Shown: in pieces, positions 1 through 7,140 of the stretch
Position numbering within the stretch: position 1 is the stretch's first letter
How the letters are laid out: every line of letters begins with the position of its first letter
NCBI GenBank assembly: GCA_934725785.1
Contig: CAKVCS010000019.1
Coordinates: 1 to 12,391 of the forward strand
Source of the DNA: an uncultured Bacteroidales bacterium
GTDB lineage: Bacteria; Bacteroidota; Bacteroidia; Bacteroidales; Marinilabiliaceae
DNA length: 12,391 nt
Direction of reading: 5' to 3'
Made by a program: the position numbers and the translations under genes
Notes under the pieces: model-generated
Database searches by the model: none
What the model was told of the DNA's origin: nothing
Seen by the model: the letters and a program-made list of their open reading frames with translations, nothing else

Positions 1-259
1 GATTCGCATAGTCATACACGATGTCTCCAAAATACGTTCCCCCAGCCTTGCTCACCCTTCCGGCATCGTCATAAGAAAATTGAATATCATGATGCAAATA
101 CCCGCCGCTGATGCCGCTTATGACCTTGCCGCTATCGCGGAGGCCGAAAGCGAGACCGGAGGCCGACGATGACGAGTCATCATCATCGCCGCAAGAGGTT
201 AGCATGGCGGGCATGACTGCCGCGAACGCCAGCAGACAGAGTGTCTTCAGGATTTTCAT
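1..259 (-). CDS. Putative lipoprotein, N-terminal part (cut by window edge)
   Basis: I read this gene directly from the minus strand. It starts at the ATG at 259-257 and stays open for 86 codons to the left edge, so the C-terminus is missing. The N-terminus is a bacterial lipoprotein signal: MKILKT, a hydrophobic stretch, then the lipobox MLTSC with Cys23 as the likely lipidated residue. An Asp/Ser-rich tether (GDDDDDSSSS) follows directly, typical of Bacteroidota lipoproteins carried to the outer membrane or surface. Further on, FSYDDAGRVSK resembles the YD-type strands of Bacteroidota lipoproteins such as the DUF4595 group. That family assignment is a guess from one motif. The gene lies downstream of a terminator at 338-379, so it probably has its own promoter in 260-337, but I see no exact TAnnTTTG box there. 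Function unknown. Confidence 0.75.
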   Translation of the reverse strand, partial: MKILKTLCLLAFAAVMPAMLTSCGDDDDSSSSASGLAFGLRDSGKVISGISGGYLHHDIQFSYDDAGRVSKAGGTYFGDIVYDYAN

Positions 260-337
260 CGTTTTAAAAGGTTTTGTTTAAGAGTTATTGAACAAATCCA
301 TAACGCAGGAAAACGGAATTTATTGCTATGACGAAAT

Positions 338-379
338 AAAAAAGCCTATGCCAGCTTAACATGTGCAGCCGGCAAAGGC
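338..379 (-). terminator. Intrinsic terminator of the HerA-like operon
   Basis: On the minus strand the RNA reads GCC-UUU-GCCGGCU, a 10-nt loop, AGCUGGC-AUA-GGC, then six U. The arms are 344-356 and 367-379. They pair over 13 positions with one G-U pair and one U-U mismatch, and the U tract is 338-343. The hairpin lies about 50 bp after the stop of the 428-847 gene and separates that operon from the lipoprotein gene. Confidence 0.8.
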
Positions 380-427
380 AAAAAGTGCGGATAAAGAAAT
401 ATGTAGAAGCGTATGCGGCGCGAGGCT

Positions 428-847
428 TCACGCCTGACGCAGAGCCACGTCGGCCTCGACCTTGTCCTGAAAAAATGAAATCGCCTTGAGTTCAACGTAT
501 TTCAGTGCCGTCTGAGCCTGCGGAATGGCGCCAAGGCTTATCTTGATGACTTTGTCCGGGAGCGTCGCGATGAAGTCGACCTTGTCCGGGGCGAACTTCT
601 TGACGAAAGAGATGGCCGGCGACACAAGGAGGTCGACCCCCATGGGTCCGGAGTATGACAAGTAAACGTCCTCCCCCTCAATCTTGAGCACTGAGACGGT
701 TATGCCGATGCTTTTTGTGAAACCGAAAACCGAGAACGGCACAGCGACAACAGCCGAGGAGTCGCTCGCGTAATTGATAGAGAGAGATTTGTTGAACCGC
801 TTCAAGACGTAGTCTTGAAGCTCAGAGAAAGAGATGGAAGCCTTCAT
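428..847 (-). CDS. Hypothetical protein, 139 aa
   Basis: I do not recognise this protein. It has an ATG start at 847 and a TGA stop at 428, and begins 37 bp after the stop of the HerA-like ATPase gene on the same strand, so the two are probably one operon. There is no signal peptide or clear membrane segment, so it is likely cytoplasmic. The first ~25 residues look helical (SELQDYVLKRFNK). Residues ~30-105 alternate hydrophobic and polar positions as in a beta-sheet or barrel fold, and residues ~108-135 form an amphipathic helix. I see no catalytic motif and no Cys or His cluster. Even composition and a long clean frame support a real gene. The neighbour suggests a partner or accessory of the ATPase, but nothing in the sequence proves it. 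Confidence 0.7.
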   Translation of the reverse strand: MKASISFSELQDYVLKRFNKSLSINYASDSSAVVAVPFSVFGFTKSIGITVSVLKIEGEDVYLSYSGPMGVDLLVSPAISFVKKFAPDKVDFIATLPDKVIKISLGAIPQAQTALKYVELKAISFFQDKVEADVALRQA

Positions 848-884
848 TGTTATTCGATAATTATCAGCAGAATATGGCCAGTCG

Positions 885-2453
885 TCATTGCCTCGTCCCG
901 AGGACGGACCTCGTAATCTCCTTGACGACCGAGCGCGTTGCCGCGCTCGTAGCCCTCTTGGCCACCTGTCCGGCTATGTCGCTGGCACTCTTGCCTTTTG
1001 ACTCCGCCCCTGTAATCTTGCCGGAGACCCACGAGCCGAGAATCGTTGCGAGGCAGCTCACGATGGCCGTTCCTACGGTCTTCCATATCCGTCCGACGGC
1101 GGTCGTGGACCCCTTGGCCGACTTACTGGTCTTGCCGGCAGTCTTTGCGTCGCCGTCATTCGTAGACTGCTCGCTCTCGCGCAGCAGCACCTCGAAGGCG
1201 CTATCGGGGTCGACAGGGGTGGCATACTTGGCGTTGAGCGGCGACGCGGCTATGACGGCCTTGCGCTCATCGGGCGAGACGGCGCCAATCTGGCTGAGCG
1301 GGAAGAGAATCTTGGCCCGCTGAACCATGGTGGGCGCCCCCTTCTCATCGAGAACTGAGACGAGGGCCTCGCCCGTCTCGAGGTTGGTGATGGCCTCGTC
1401 GGTCTTGAACGCCGGGTTGGCACGGAAGGTCTCCGCGGCCGCGCGGACGGCTTTCTGATCCTTGGGCGTGAAGGCCCGGAGGGCGTGCTGGACGCGGTTG
1501 CCGAGCTGTCCGAGGATGTTCTGGGGAATGTCGGTAGGGCTCTGCGTTACGAAGTATATGCCCACGCCCTTGGAGCGTATTAGCCGGATGACCTGCTCAA
1601 TCTTGTCTGTCAGGGCCTTGGGCGTGTCGTCGAAGAGGGTGTGGGCCTCGTCGAAGAAGAAGACGAGCTTCGGCTTGTCGAGGTCGCCCACCTCGGGCAG
1701 GCGCGCGTAGAGGTCGCTGATGAGCCAGAGGAGGAAGGTGGAGTAGAGCTTGGGCTGGAGCATGAGGCGGTCGGCCGCGAGCACGTTCATCACCCCCTTG
1801 CCGCCCTCGGTCTGGATGAGGTCCATTATGTCAAGCTCGGGCATGCCGAAGAACTGGTTGGCGCCCTGGTTCTCGAGCTCGAGCAGCGCGCGGCTTATCG
1901 CCCCGACGCTCTGGGGGGCGATGTTGCCGTATGACGAGTTGAGCTGCTTGGCGTTGGCCGAGACGTGGGTGAGCAGCGCGCGGAGGTCCTTGAGGTCGTA
2001 GAGCAGCAGCCCCCTGTCGTCCGCCACGCGGAAGACGATGTTGAGAATCCCCGTCTGGGTGTCGTTGAGCCCCATGAGGCGCGCCAGGAGCTGCGGGCCG
2101 AGGCTGCTGATGGCCGCGCGTATGGGAGTGCCTTGCTCACCATAGACGTCGAAGAACCTGACGGGGCAGGGCTGGAACTGCGGGTCGGGCACTCCGAACT
2201 CGTCCTTCCTCTTCTCGATGAACCCGCTCATGCGGCCCGGGCGGCATATGCCGGAGAGGTCGCCCTTCATGTCGGCCATGAAGCACGGCACTCCCGCCTG
2301 GCAGAACGTCTCGGCCATGACCTGCAGAGTGACAGTCTTGCCCGTGCCTGTAGCTCCGGCAATGAGGCCGTGGCGGTTGGCCATCTTGCCTATGATGCTT
2401 ATGGGGCCTTGGTCTGAGTGGGCTATGTATAGCTTGCCGTCGGAGGTGTACAT
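885..2453 (-). CDS. HerA-like ATPase/helicase, YjgR (DUF853) family
   Basis: This is a 522-aa P-loop ATPase of the HerA/FtsK superfamily, close in length to E. coli YjgR (about 500 aa). The Walker A motif GATGTGKT is at residues 33-40, placed near the N-terminus as in the DUF853 family. A conserved ADMKGDLSG block follows at 60-68. The Walker B strand LVFFFDEA is at 263-270 with D268 and E269, and a sensor-like strand FVTQSPTDIP at 301-310. The segment LGNRVQHALRAFTP (315-330) carries candidate arginine-finger residues. After about residue 425 the protein turns into a Ser/Thr/Lys/Gly-rich linker and a hydrophobic segment, ending in a helix (RSVVKEITRSVLG) like the conserved YjgR tail. Members are predicted hexameric DNA-dependent ATPases, but the cellular role of this subfamily is not well defined. 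It is the first gene of a minus-strand operon with the 139-aa protein. Confidence 0.92.
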   Translation of the reverse strand: MYTSDGKLYIAHSDQGPISIIGKMANRHGLIAGATGTGKTVTLQVMAETFCQAGVPCFMADMKGDLSGICRPGRMSGFIEKRKDEFGVPDPQFQPCPVRFFDVYGEQGTPIRAAISSLGPQLLARLMGLNDTQTGILNIVFRVADDRGLLLYDLKDLRALLTHVSANAKQLNSSYGNIAPQSVGAISRALLELENQGANQFFGMPELDIMDLIQTEGGKGVMNVLAADRLMLQPKLYSTFLLWLISDLYARLPEVGDLDKPKLVFFFDEAHTLFDDTPKALTDKIEQVIRLIRSKGVGIYFVTQSPTDIPQNILGQLGNRVQHALRAFTPKDQKAVRAAAETFRANPAFKTDEAITNLETGEALVSVLDEKGAPTMVQRAKILFPLSQIGAVSPDERKAVIAASPLNAKYATPVDPDSAFEVLLRESEQSTNDGDAKTAGKTSKSAKGSTTAVGRIWKTVGTAIVSCLATILGSWVSGKITGAESKGKSASDIAGQVAKRATSAATRSVVKEITRSVLGTRQ

Positions 2454-2514
2454 ATGCTATCGGGTATTAATTAAAAAAGTATGTAGTCGTATCCCTTCAC
2501 GCGCATTGATACGT

Positions 2515-2522
2515 CAAATGTA
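2515..2522 (-). promoter_or_regulatory. Candidate -7 box for the HerA-like operon
   Basis: On the minus strand the sequence TACATTTG matches the Bacteroidota -7 consensus TAnnTTTG, 61 bp upstream of the ATG at 2453. There is no TTTG at the expected -33 distance; a GC-rich palindrome (2541-2554) lies there instead. This is a prediction from one box only. Confidence 0.4.
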
Positions 2523-2540
2523 AACTATTGTTTGGCGGAA

Positions 2541-2554
2541 GCGCGCTCGCGCGC
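2541..2554. repeat. GC-rich inverted repeat in the divergent promoter region
   Basis: The arms gcgcg (2541-2545) and cgcgc (2550-2554) flank the 4-nt loop ctcg. The element sits in a GC-rich island (about 2535-2570) inside an otherwise AT-rich 266-bp region between two divergent starts, near the -33 position of the leftward promoter. It has no T tract, so it is not a terminator. It may be an operator or chance. Confidence 0.3.
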
Positions 2555-2598
2555 CCGTCGGGAGAGGAGAAAACCGTAAGTATCAATTTGTAAAAAAA

Positions 2599-2606
2599 TA
2601 AATTTG
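2599..2606 (+). promoter_or_regulatory. Candidate -7 box for the TonB-dependent receptor gene
   Basis: The sequence TAAATTTG matches TAnnTTTG and lies about 115 bp upstream of the ATG at 2720. It would give an A-rich 5' leader of roughly 107 nt. No matching -33 TTTG is visible. I found no B12-box or other riboswitch core in the leader. Confidence 0.4.
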
Positions 2607-2719
2607 GAACGCAAAACACAACAAGGACGAGGAGTCCGTATGGATATTTTAAGGTAATTTAGCGGCAAAAGAAAACACCATAGCTACAAAATTCACAAGA
2701 AAACCATCAATTGCTAACA

Positions 2720-5593
2720 ATGAAAAAAATCACCTGTCTGCTTGCGACCATCGCTTTAGCCGCGGAGCTGCAAGCGCAGACCCCGCTAACGAAAGACCAG
2801 ATTTTGGCCATGAGCACGGAGGAGCTGTCCGAACTGCCCCTTGAGGACCTGATGCAGGCCGTGGAGACATTGGGAGTCGGCAGCGTGGACGAGCTTTTCG
2901 CCCTGATAATGAACAAAAACGTCTCGTCCGCCTCGAAGACCGAGGAGAGCACGTTCACCAGCCAGATGGCCACGACCGTCATAACCAAAGACGAGCTGCG
3001 CAGCTGGGGCGCGACGACCATCGAGGACGCGTTCCGACTGATTCCGGGCATGATAGTGTCTCAGCGCAACAACGGATGCTACGACATCCACATCCGCGGC
3101 CTGAACAACGTGCCGGAGAACCTCCACCTGCTCTACACGAACAACAACAACATGCAGCTGATGGTTGACGGACGCTCGGTCCAGAACCTCATAACGGGCA
3201 TCATCGAGATGGAGCAGCTCCCGATATCTATCGAGGACGTGGAGCGCATCGAGGTCGTGCGCGGAGCATGCTCGGCCCTCTACGGCATGAACGCCGTGAC
3301 GGGCATCGTGAACATAATAACGGAGAAGCCGGCGGAGGGGTCCAAGACCGTGAGCGGCGGCGCCCAGATGGGCAACATGAACACCTTCGTGGCGGACTTC
3401 GCGCTGCGTAAGACATTAAACAGCAAGTGGGCGGCGGGCGTCACCGTCAACGCCCAGAGCCGCGGCAGGGGCGCCGACGAGCTCTTCGTGGCGCCCGCGC
3501 AGGGCCTCTACCTTGACGTCGACGGCGCATACGCGCCAGGCTCGAGCGTGACGGACGAGGAGCTGGCTGACGCCACGAAACTGGTCAACGTGTCGGACGG
3601 CGGATACTTCTCGGTGTCGGACATCAACCGCCTCCGCCAGCTCGACTCGCAGGGCAACCTTTACCTTATAAACGAGACCGACTCGCCCATAGAGGACATG
3701 TTCCCCGAGCCTGGCGTGGCGCGGCGCAACCTGGGAATAAACGGTTACATCAACTTCACTCCGCGCACGGGCGTCAGCCTTAGCCTCAGCGGCGGATACC
3801 AGAACTCCTACGCCCTTAACATGACCCCGTCGCAAGACTACTTCTCGCAAGTGGGTACGGGCAGCAAGACGGGCTACGTGAACCTTGAGGTCAACGCGGG
3901 CGACCTGCGGGTGCTTGCCAACTACACCGGCGGGCCGCAAGACTTCACCAAAGGCGTGGCTGGTTACAAGCTCAAGTCCAACACGGCCAACGCCCTGGCC
4001 GAGTACAACTTCCACCTTGGCGAGGTGAGCCTCCGCCCAGGCGTGGCATACAACTACATGTATTATGACGACGACGCAGTGGAGTCGCCAAGCCATGCGC
4101 CCGAGATGATAGGCCTGCTGGGCGGCCACACGAGCATATCCGTCATATCGCCGAGCGTGCAGGCGAGGTGGACGCGCGGGGGCTTCGGACTGACGGCAGC
4201 AGTCCGCGCGGACAAGACGAGCAAGCCCGACAAGTGGAACACGTCATATCTCGCCGCGGCATCTTACAAGTTCAACGACGACAACTTCATCCGCCTCTCC
4301 TACGGCCACGCCTTCCGCGGCCCGAACATGATAAACACGAGCGTAGACCTGACGCAATACCGGACCGGGATGTCAATGCCATCCATAATGTACTTCAAGG
4401 GCAGCGACAAGGCCGACCTCATGAGCCTGGACAACATAGAGATAGGCTACAGGTGGAAACCCACCCCGCGAATCCTCCTCGACGCCGAGCTCTTCCTCTC
4501 GCGCAGCAAGGACTATGGCGCCATAATAACGAGCAAGTCCGCCTACACAATCTCGGCATCGCAGTTCGACGGGATAAAGAGCGCCATGACAGCCGACCCC
4601 GCCCTTATGAAGCAACTGATGGAACTCGCCAAGACCGACCCGGCAGCCTTCCAATCCGCCATGCAGTCAATAGCGGGCACCATGGTGGGCAACCTGATGA
4701 AGACTATGGACACCTACACGACGTTCGAGTACCAGAACCTGCCATACAAAGTCTACCAGATGGGGCTGAACCTCAACCTCGACTGGATAATATCGAGCAA
4801 ACTGATCCTGAAGCTTAACGCTAACGTCCAAAGCACTAAAGTGGACAATTTCTACCCTTACAGCCAACACGCCAACGTGAGCGGCCAGCTGCAAAGCGCC
4901 ACGAAGACCACCCTGGCCGCCGTCACCGAGCTGGTGCAGGGCGAGATGCGCCACACGGGCTACGCCAACGATGCGTTCAACTATGCCGATTTCTACCGTT
5001 TCCGCGATGAGACGGGGTGGCTCGGATGGTCCGACTCACAAAAATCAGACGTTGAGGACCAGCTGATTACGTGGTACAACACGAATGGCAACGCCGACGC
5101 GACAGTGACTCTCTCGGACGGCTCTTCGCGAGTCGTGAACAACCCGCTGGCCATGTATTACGCCATGCGCTACGGCGTCCTGCGCCGCAAGACCTCGGGC
5201 GAGGACTTCTACGACTGCGGCACAGCCGAGACCCAGGATCCCGAGCTTACCAACGGCCACAAGCACAAGGCTACGCCGAGCGTATACGGCATGGTGGGCG
5301 TGATATACAAGCCCATAAGCCAGTTGAACATATCTGCCTACGCCAACTACGTCGGCAAGCGAACGTACAACACCACGTACTCTGAGGCCATGAACTCCGC
5401 GGGGCTGGGCAAGAGCGAATACGCCGACCTCGACGCAAAGTTCACAATGAACCTCAAAGTCGGCTATAAGCCATCGGACAACGTCGAGTTCTTCCTAAAC
5501 GCTAACAACCTGTTCAACAACGACAAGCGCGAGATGATATACTGCGACAAGATTGGCGGCCTCTACACCGTTGGCGTCAACTTCGGCATATAA
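2720..5593 (+). CDS. TonB-dependent outer-membrane receptor
   Basis: This 957-aa protein is a 22-strand-type outer-membrane receptor that should import a ligand using TonB energy. I chose ATG 2720 over the in-frame TTG at 2711 because it gives a standard signal peptide (MKKITCLLATIALAAELQA, cleavage near A19/Q20). Residues ~22-75 hold the leader seen in many Bacteroidota receptors, with LSELPLEDLMQ and VSSASKTEES. The plug domain covers ~77-204 and includes VITKDEL, DAFRLIPGM, IHIRGL, MVDGRSVQ and the strongly conserved IEDVERIEVVRG...ALYG...G(I/V)VNIIT. The barrel fills ~205-957 and ends in the beta-strand GLYTVGVNFGI. It lacks the N-terminal carboxypeptidase-like domain of SusC proteins and has no SusD neighbour, so it is more like CirA/FepA/vitamin-type receptors. 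The ligand cannot be told. A helical Met-rich stretch (about 616-664) interrupts the barrel pattern. Confidence 0.95.
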   Translation: MKKITCLLATIALAAELQAQTPLTKDQILAMSTEELSELPLEDLMQAVETLGVGSVDELFALIMNKNVSSASKTEESTFTSQMATTVITKDELRSWGATTIEDAFRLIPGMIVSQRNNGCYDIHIRGLNNVPENLHLLYTNNNNMQLMVDGRSVQNLITGIIEMEQLPISIEDVERIEVVRGACSALYGMNAVTGIVNIITEKPAEGSKTVSGGAQMGNMNTFVADFALRKTLNSKWAAGVTVNAQSRGRGADELFVAPAQGLYLDVDGAYAPGSSVTDEELADATKLVNVSDGGYFSVSDINRLRQLDSQGNLYLINETDSPIEDMFPEPGVARRNLGINGYINFTPRTGVSLSLSGGYQNSYALNMTPSQDYFSQVGTGSKTGYVNLEVNAGDLRVLANYTGGPQDFTKGVAGYKLKSNTANALAEYNFHLGEVSLRPGVAYNYMYYDDDAVESPSHAPEMIGLLGGHTSISVISPSVQARWTRGGFGLTAAVRADKTSKPDKWNTSYLAAASYKFNDDNFIRLSYGHAFRGPNMINTSVDLTQYRTGMSMPSIMYFKGSDKADLMSLDNIEIGYRWKPTPRILLDAELFLSRSKDYGAIITSKSAYTISASQFDGIKSAMTADPALMKQLMELAKTDPAAFQSAMQSIAGTMVGNLMKTMDTYTTFEYQNLPYKVYQMGLNLNLDWIISSKLILKLNANVQSTKVDNFYPYSQHANVSGQLQSATKTTLAAVTELVQGEMRHTGYANDAFNYADFYRFRDETGWLGWSDSQKSDVEDQLITWYNTNGNADATVTLSDGSSRVVNNPLAMYYAMRYGVLRRKTSGEDFYDCGTAETQDPELTNGHKHKATPSVYGMVGVIYKPISQLNISAYANYVGKRTYNTTYSEAMNSAGLGKSEYADLDAKFTMNLKVGYKPSDNVEFFLNANNLFNNDKREMIYCDKIGGLYTVGVNFGI

Positions 5594-5617
5594 CATACCA
5601 CACGCCCGAAAAAGCGA

Positions 5618-5662
5618 AGTCAGCCCCCCATGGATAACCTCCATGGGGGGCTGACTGTTTTA
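5618..5662. terminator. Bidirectional intrinsic terminator between convergent genes
   Basis: The arms agtcagccccccatgg (5618-5633) and ccatggggggctgact (5641-5656) pair perfectly over 16 bp with a 7-nt loop. GTTTTA follows on the plus strand, ending the receptor transcript. On the minus strand the hairpin is followed by TCGCTTTTTC, so it can also end the operon arriving from the right, about 40 bp after the TrmH-type stop at 5697. Confidence 0.88.
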
Positions 5663-5696
5663 TGGCGTCACAGGGGAGGGGCGCATGGCGCAAGCC

Positions 5697-6506
5697 TCAG
5701 CCACCTCGGCGGCCCAAGGCGTAGAAAGCCACGGCTGATGCCGCCGCGACGTTAAGCGAGTCGACGCCATAGGCCATAGGGATGCGCACGACATAGTCTG
5801 AGGACTCGATGGCCTCGGCAGGGAGGCCGTCACCCTCGGCACCCATTATGATGGCCAGCCGGGGCTCGGACCGCAAAGCGGGGTCATCAAGCGTGACGGA
5901 TTTATCAGTCAGCGCCATGGCCACCGTCTTGAACCCGAGCGAGGCCAGCGAGGCGACGGGCTTGTCCAGCCAAGCCCATGGCACAAGGAACACCGCCCCC
6001 ATGGAGACCCTCACGGCACGGCGGTTGAGAGGGTCGCACGAGTTGGCCGTGACGAGCACGGCATCCATGCCAAGAGCGGCTGCCGAGCGGAAAATCGCCC
6101 CCACGTTAGTGGAATCGACCACCCCGTCTATCACCGCTACGCGGCTCTTGCCCCGACAGACGTCGGCGGCCGAGGGCAGAGGCCAGCGGCGCATGGCGCA
6201 CAGGACGCCCCGCGTAAGGGTATAGCCGGTGAGCGAGGCGAGAACCTCACGCGGGCCGGTGAAAACGGGCGCAGAGGGCGGGAGCGCGGCAGCGATGTCT
6301 GCTGCGTCGGAACTCAAATGGCGCTCCTCGGCAAGAAGCGAGACGGGCTCGGCCCCCGCGGCCATGGCCACACGTATGACCTTGGGGCTCTCGGCTATGA
6401 AAAGCCCCTCGGCGGGGTTGAGACGGTTGCGCAACTGCGCCTCGGTGAGGCGCGCGAAGACTTCGAGGCCAGGGTGCGAGATGGAGTCTATGCGTATTAC
6501 GGGCAT
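5697..6506 (-). CDS. TrmH/SpoU-family RNA 2'-O-methyltransferase
   Basis: This 269-aa protein is a SPOUT-class enzyme that would transfer a methyl group from SAM to a ribose 2'-OH of tRNA or rRNA. Residues ~15-105 form the N-terminal substrate-binding domain (FIAESPKVIRVAMAAG at 36-51). The trefoil-knot domain has all three family motifs: motif 1 NVGAIFRSAAALG (134-146, with N134 and R140), motif 2 LAIIMGAEGDGL (217-228), and motif 3 IPMAYGVDSLNVAAASAVA (242-260, with S250, L251 and N252). All key residues are kept, so it should be active. The target nucleotide cannot be read from the sequence, so I give no symbol. The gene starts 13 bp after the stop of the SiaB-like frame and is the last in the operon, before the terminator at 5618-5662. 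Its place in a signalling operon may be accidental. Confidence 0.92.
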   Translation of the reverse strand: MPVIRIDSISHPGLEVFARLTEAQLRNRLNPAEGLFIAESPKVIRVAMAAGAEPVSLLAEERHLSSDAADIAAALPPSAPVFTGPREVLASLTGYTLTRGVLCAMRRWPLPSAADVCRGKSRVAVIDGVVDSTNVGAIFRSAAALGMDAVLVTANSCDPLNRRAVRVSMGAVFLVPWAWLDKPVASLASLGFKTVAMALTDKSVTLDDPALRSEPRLAIIMGAEGDGLPAEAIESSDYVVRIPMAYGVDSLNVAAASAVAFYALGRRGG

Positions 6507-6519
6507 CGGGGGAGGGCGG

Positions 6520-7100
6520 CTATTTGCGCACTATGGTGCATATGTAAAGGAAAAAGGCAAAGCCAGGCAGAGCGTCGCCAAGGTCAAGGAACCGGTAATC
6601 TATCCTATTGCCGCTCTTCTTGACTATGTCTATGAACCCGAGCCCGGCGCCACCGCTCTCGTCGATGTGCCCTTTCGTTATCTGCTCACGGTATGCGGCC
6701 GAGAGCTGCCCCTTGTCCATCATGTTGATTGAGTCGAGCCGGGCCTTGATGTCCTCCACCTGTCAGAGCGGATGAGGTTGCCCGTCACAATGCTGTAGGC
6801 TTCATCGGAGTGAGAGACAATTATGACGCCCCGCCTCTCCTCGTCGGGGTCGGACGTGATGGTGTCGGCGTGTCGGCTTATGTTCTGCAGAGCCTCGACC
6901 ATCACGTTGAACACCTTCCGCTGCACGGGGCTGCTCTCCGCCTGGCGCAGCAGGCTCTCCTCGGTGACGATGGTGAAATTGCGCGTCACGGCCGGCGTCA
7001 CGTCGCCCACATATATGAGGTTGACCTCCTTTGTCGGGAGGTCTTGGAAAAGGCTGTGGGCGTATTCGAGAAAGCTGTTATTTGAGAAGCTTGGAGTCAT
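6520..7100 (-). pseudogene. SiaB-like GHKL protein kinase (DUF6272 type), frameshifted
   Basis: Two overlapping minus-strand frames together make one 193-aa protein of the SiaB/DUF6272 type, a GHKL-fold ATPase that acts as a serine kinase opposite a PP2C phosphatase. Frame one (from ATG 7100) gives residues 1-113 and holds the N-box EALQNISRH (69-77, N73 as the expected Mg-binding Asn). After GAC at 6764-6762 it runs 13 more codons out of phase to a TGA at 6720. The right frame continues as CAG GTG GAG (6762 downwards) and carries LDSINMMDKGQL and the G-box GGAGLGFIDIVKKSG (about 150-164). One extra C, giving GAC CAG GTG, would restore the protein. Neither half alone has a complete ATP site. 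The cause is either a true mutation or an assembly error. The gene lies 40 bp after the phosphatase gene, as expected for a kinase/phosphatase pair. The family call is from memory of the motifs. Confidence 0.8.
6757..6765 (-). other. Frameshift site in the SiaB-like gene
   Basis: The minus strand reads TGACAGGTG here. Frame one is GAC AGG TGG; frame two is TGA CAG GTG. Homology continues from GAC in frame one to CAG in frame two, so one base is missing. There is no homopolymer and no X-XXY-YYZ slippery heptamer, which argues against programmed frameshifting and against a phase-variable tract. Confidence 0.75.
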
Positions 7101-7140
7101 AAATAGCCGATTTTTCTGTCAGTGGTGAAAACATGGTTTG

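Noticed and set aside
847..1323. 158-codon open frame on the plus strand over the HerA-like gene
   Set aside because: It is antisense to a clear gene, has no family motif and its composition fits a shadow frame.
2711..2719. TTG at 2711 as start of the TonB-dependent receptor
   Set aside because: ATG at 2720 gives the normal MKK signal peptide; the extra three residues add nothing.
2607..2719. Cobalamin or other riboswitch before the receptor
   Set aside because: The leader is A-rich, lacks a B12-box-like core and has only a weak 4-bp hairpin (ggac/gtcc near 2634-2646).
3416..4129. 237-codon open frame on the minus strand inside the receptor gene
   Set aside because: It is rich in Val, Ala, Arg and His, as antisense frames of GC-rich genes are. 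It has no motif and the receptor on the other strand is certain.
6520..6759. GTG at 6759 as the start of a separate small gene
   Set aside because: The product is the C-terminal half of the SiaB-type fold, and homology continues directly from the upstream frame across the junction.
6757..6765. Programmed ribosomal frameshift in the SiaB-like gene
   Set aside because: There is no slippery heptamer, no homopolymer and no obvious downstream pseudoknot. A missing base is simpler.
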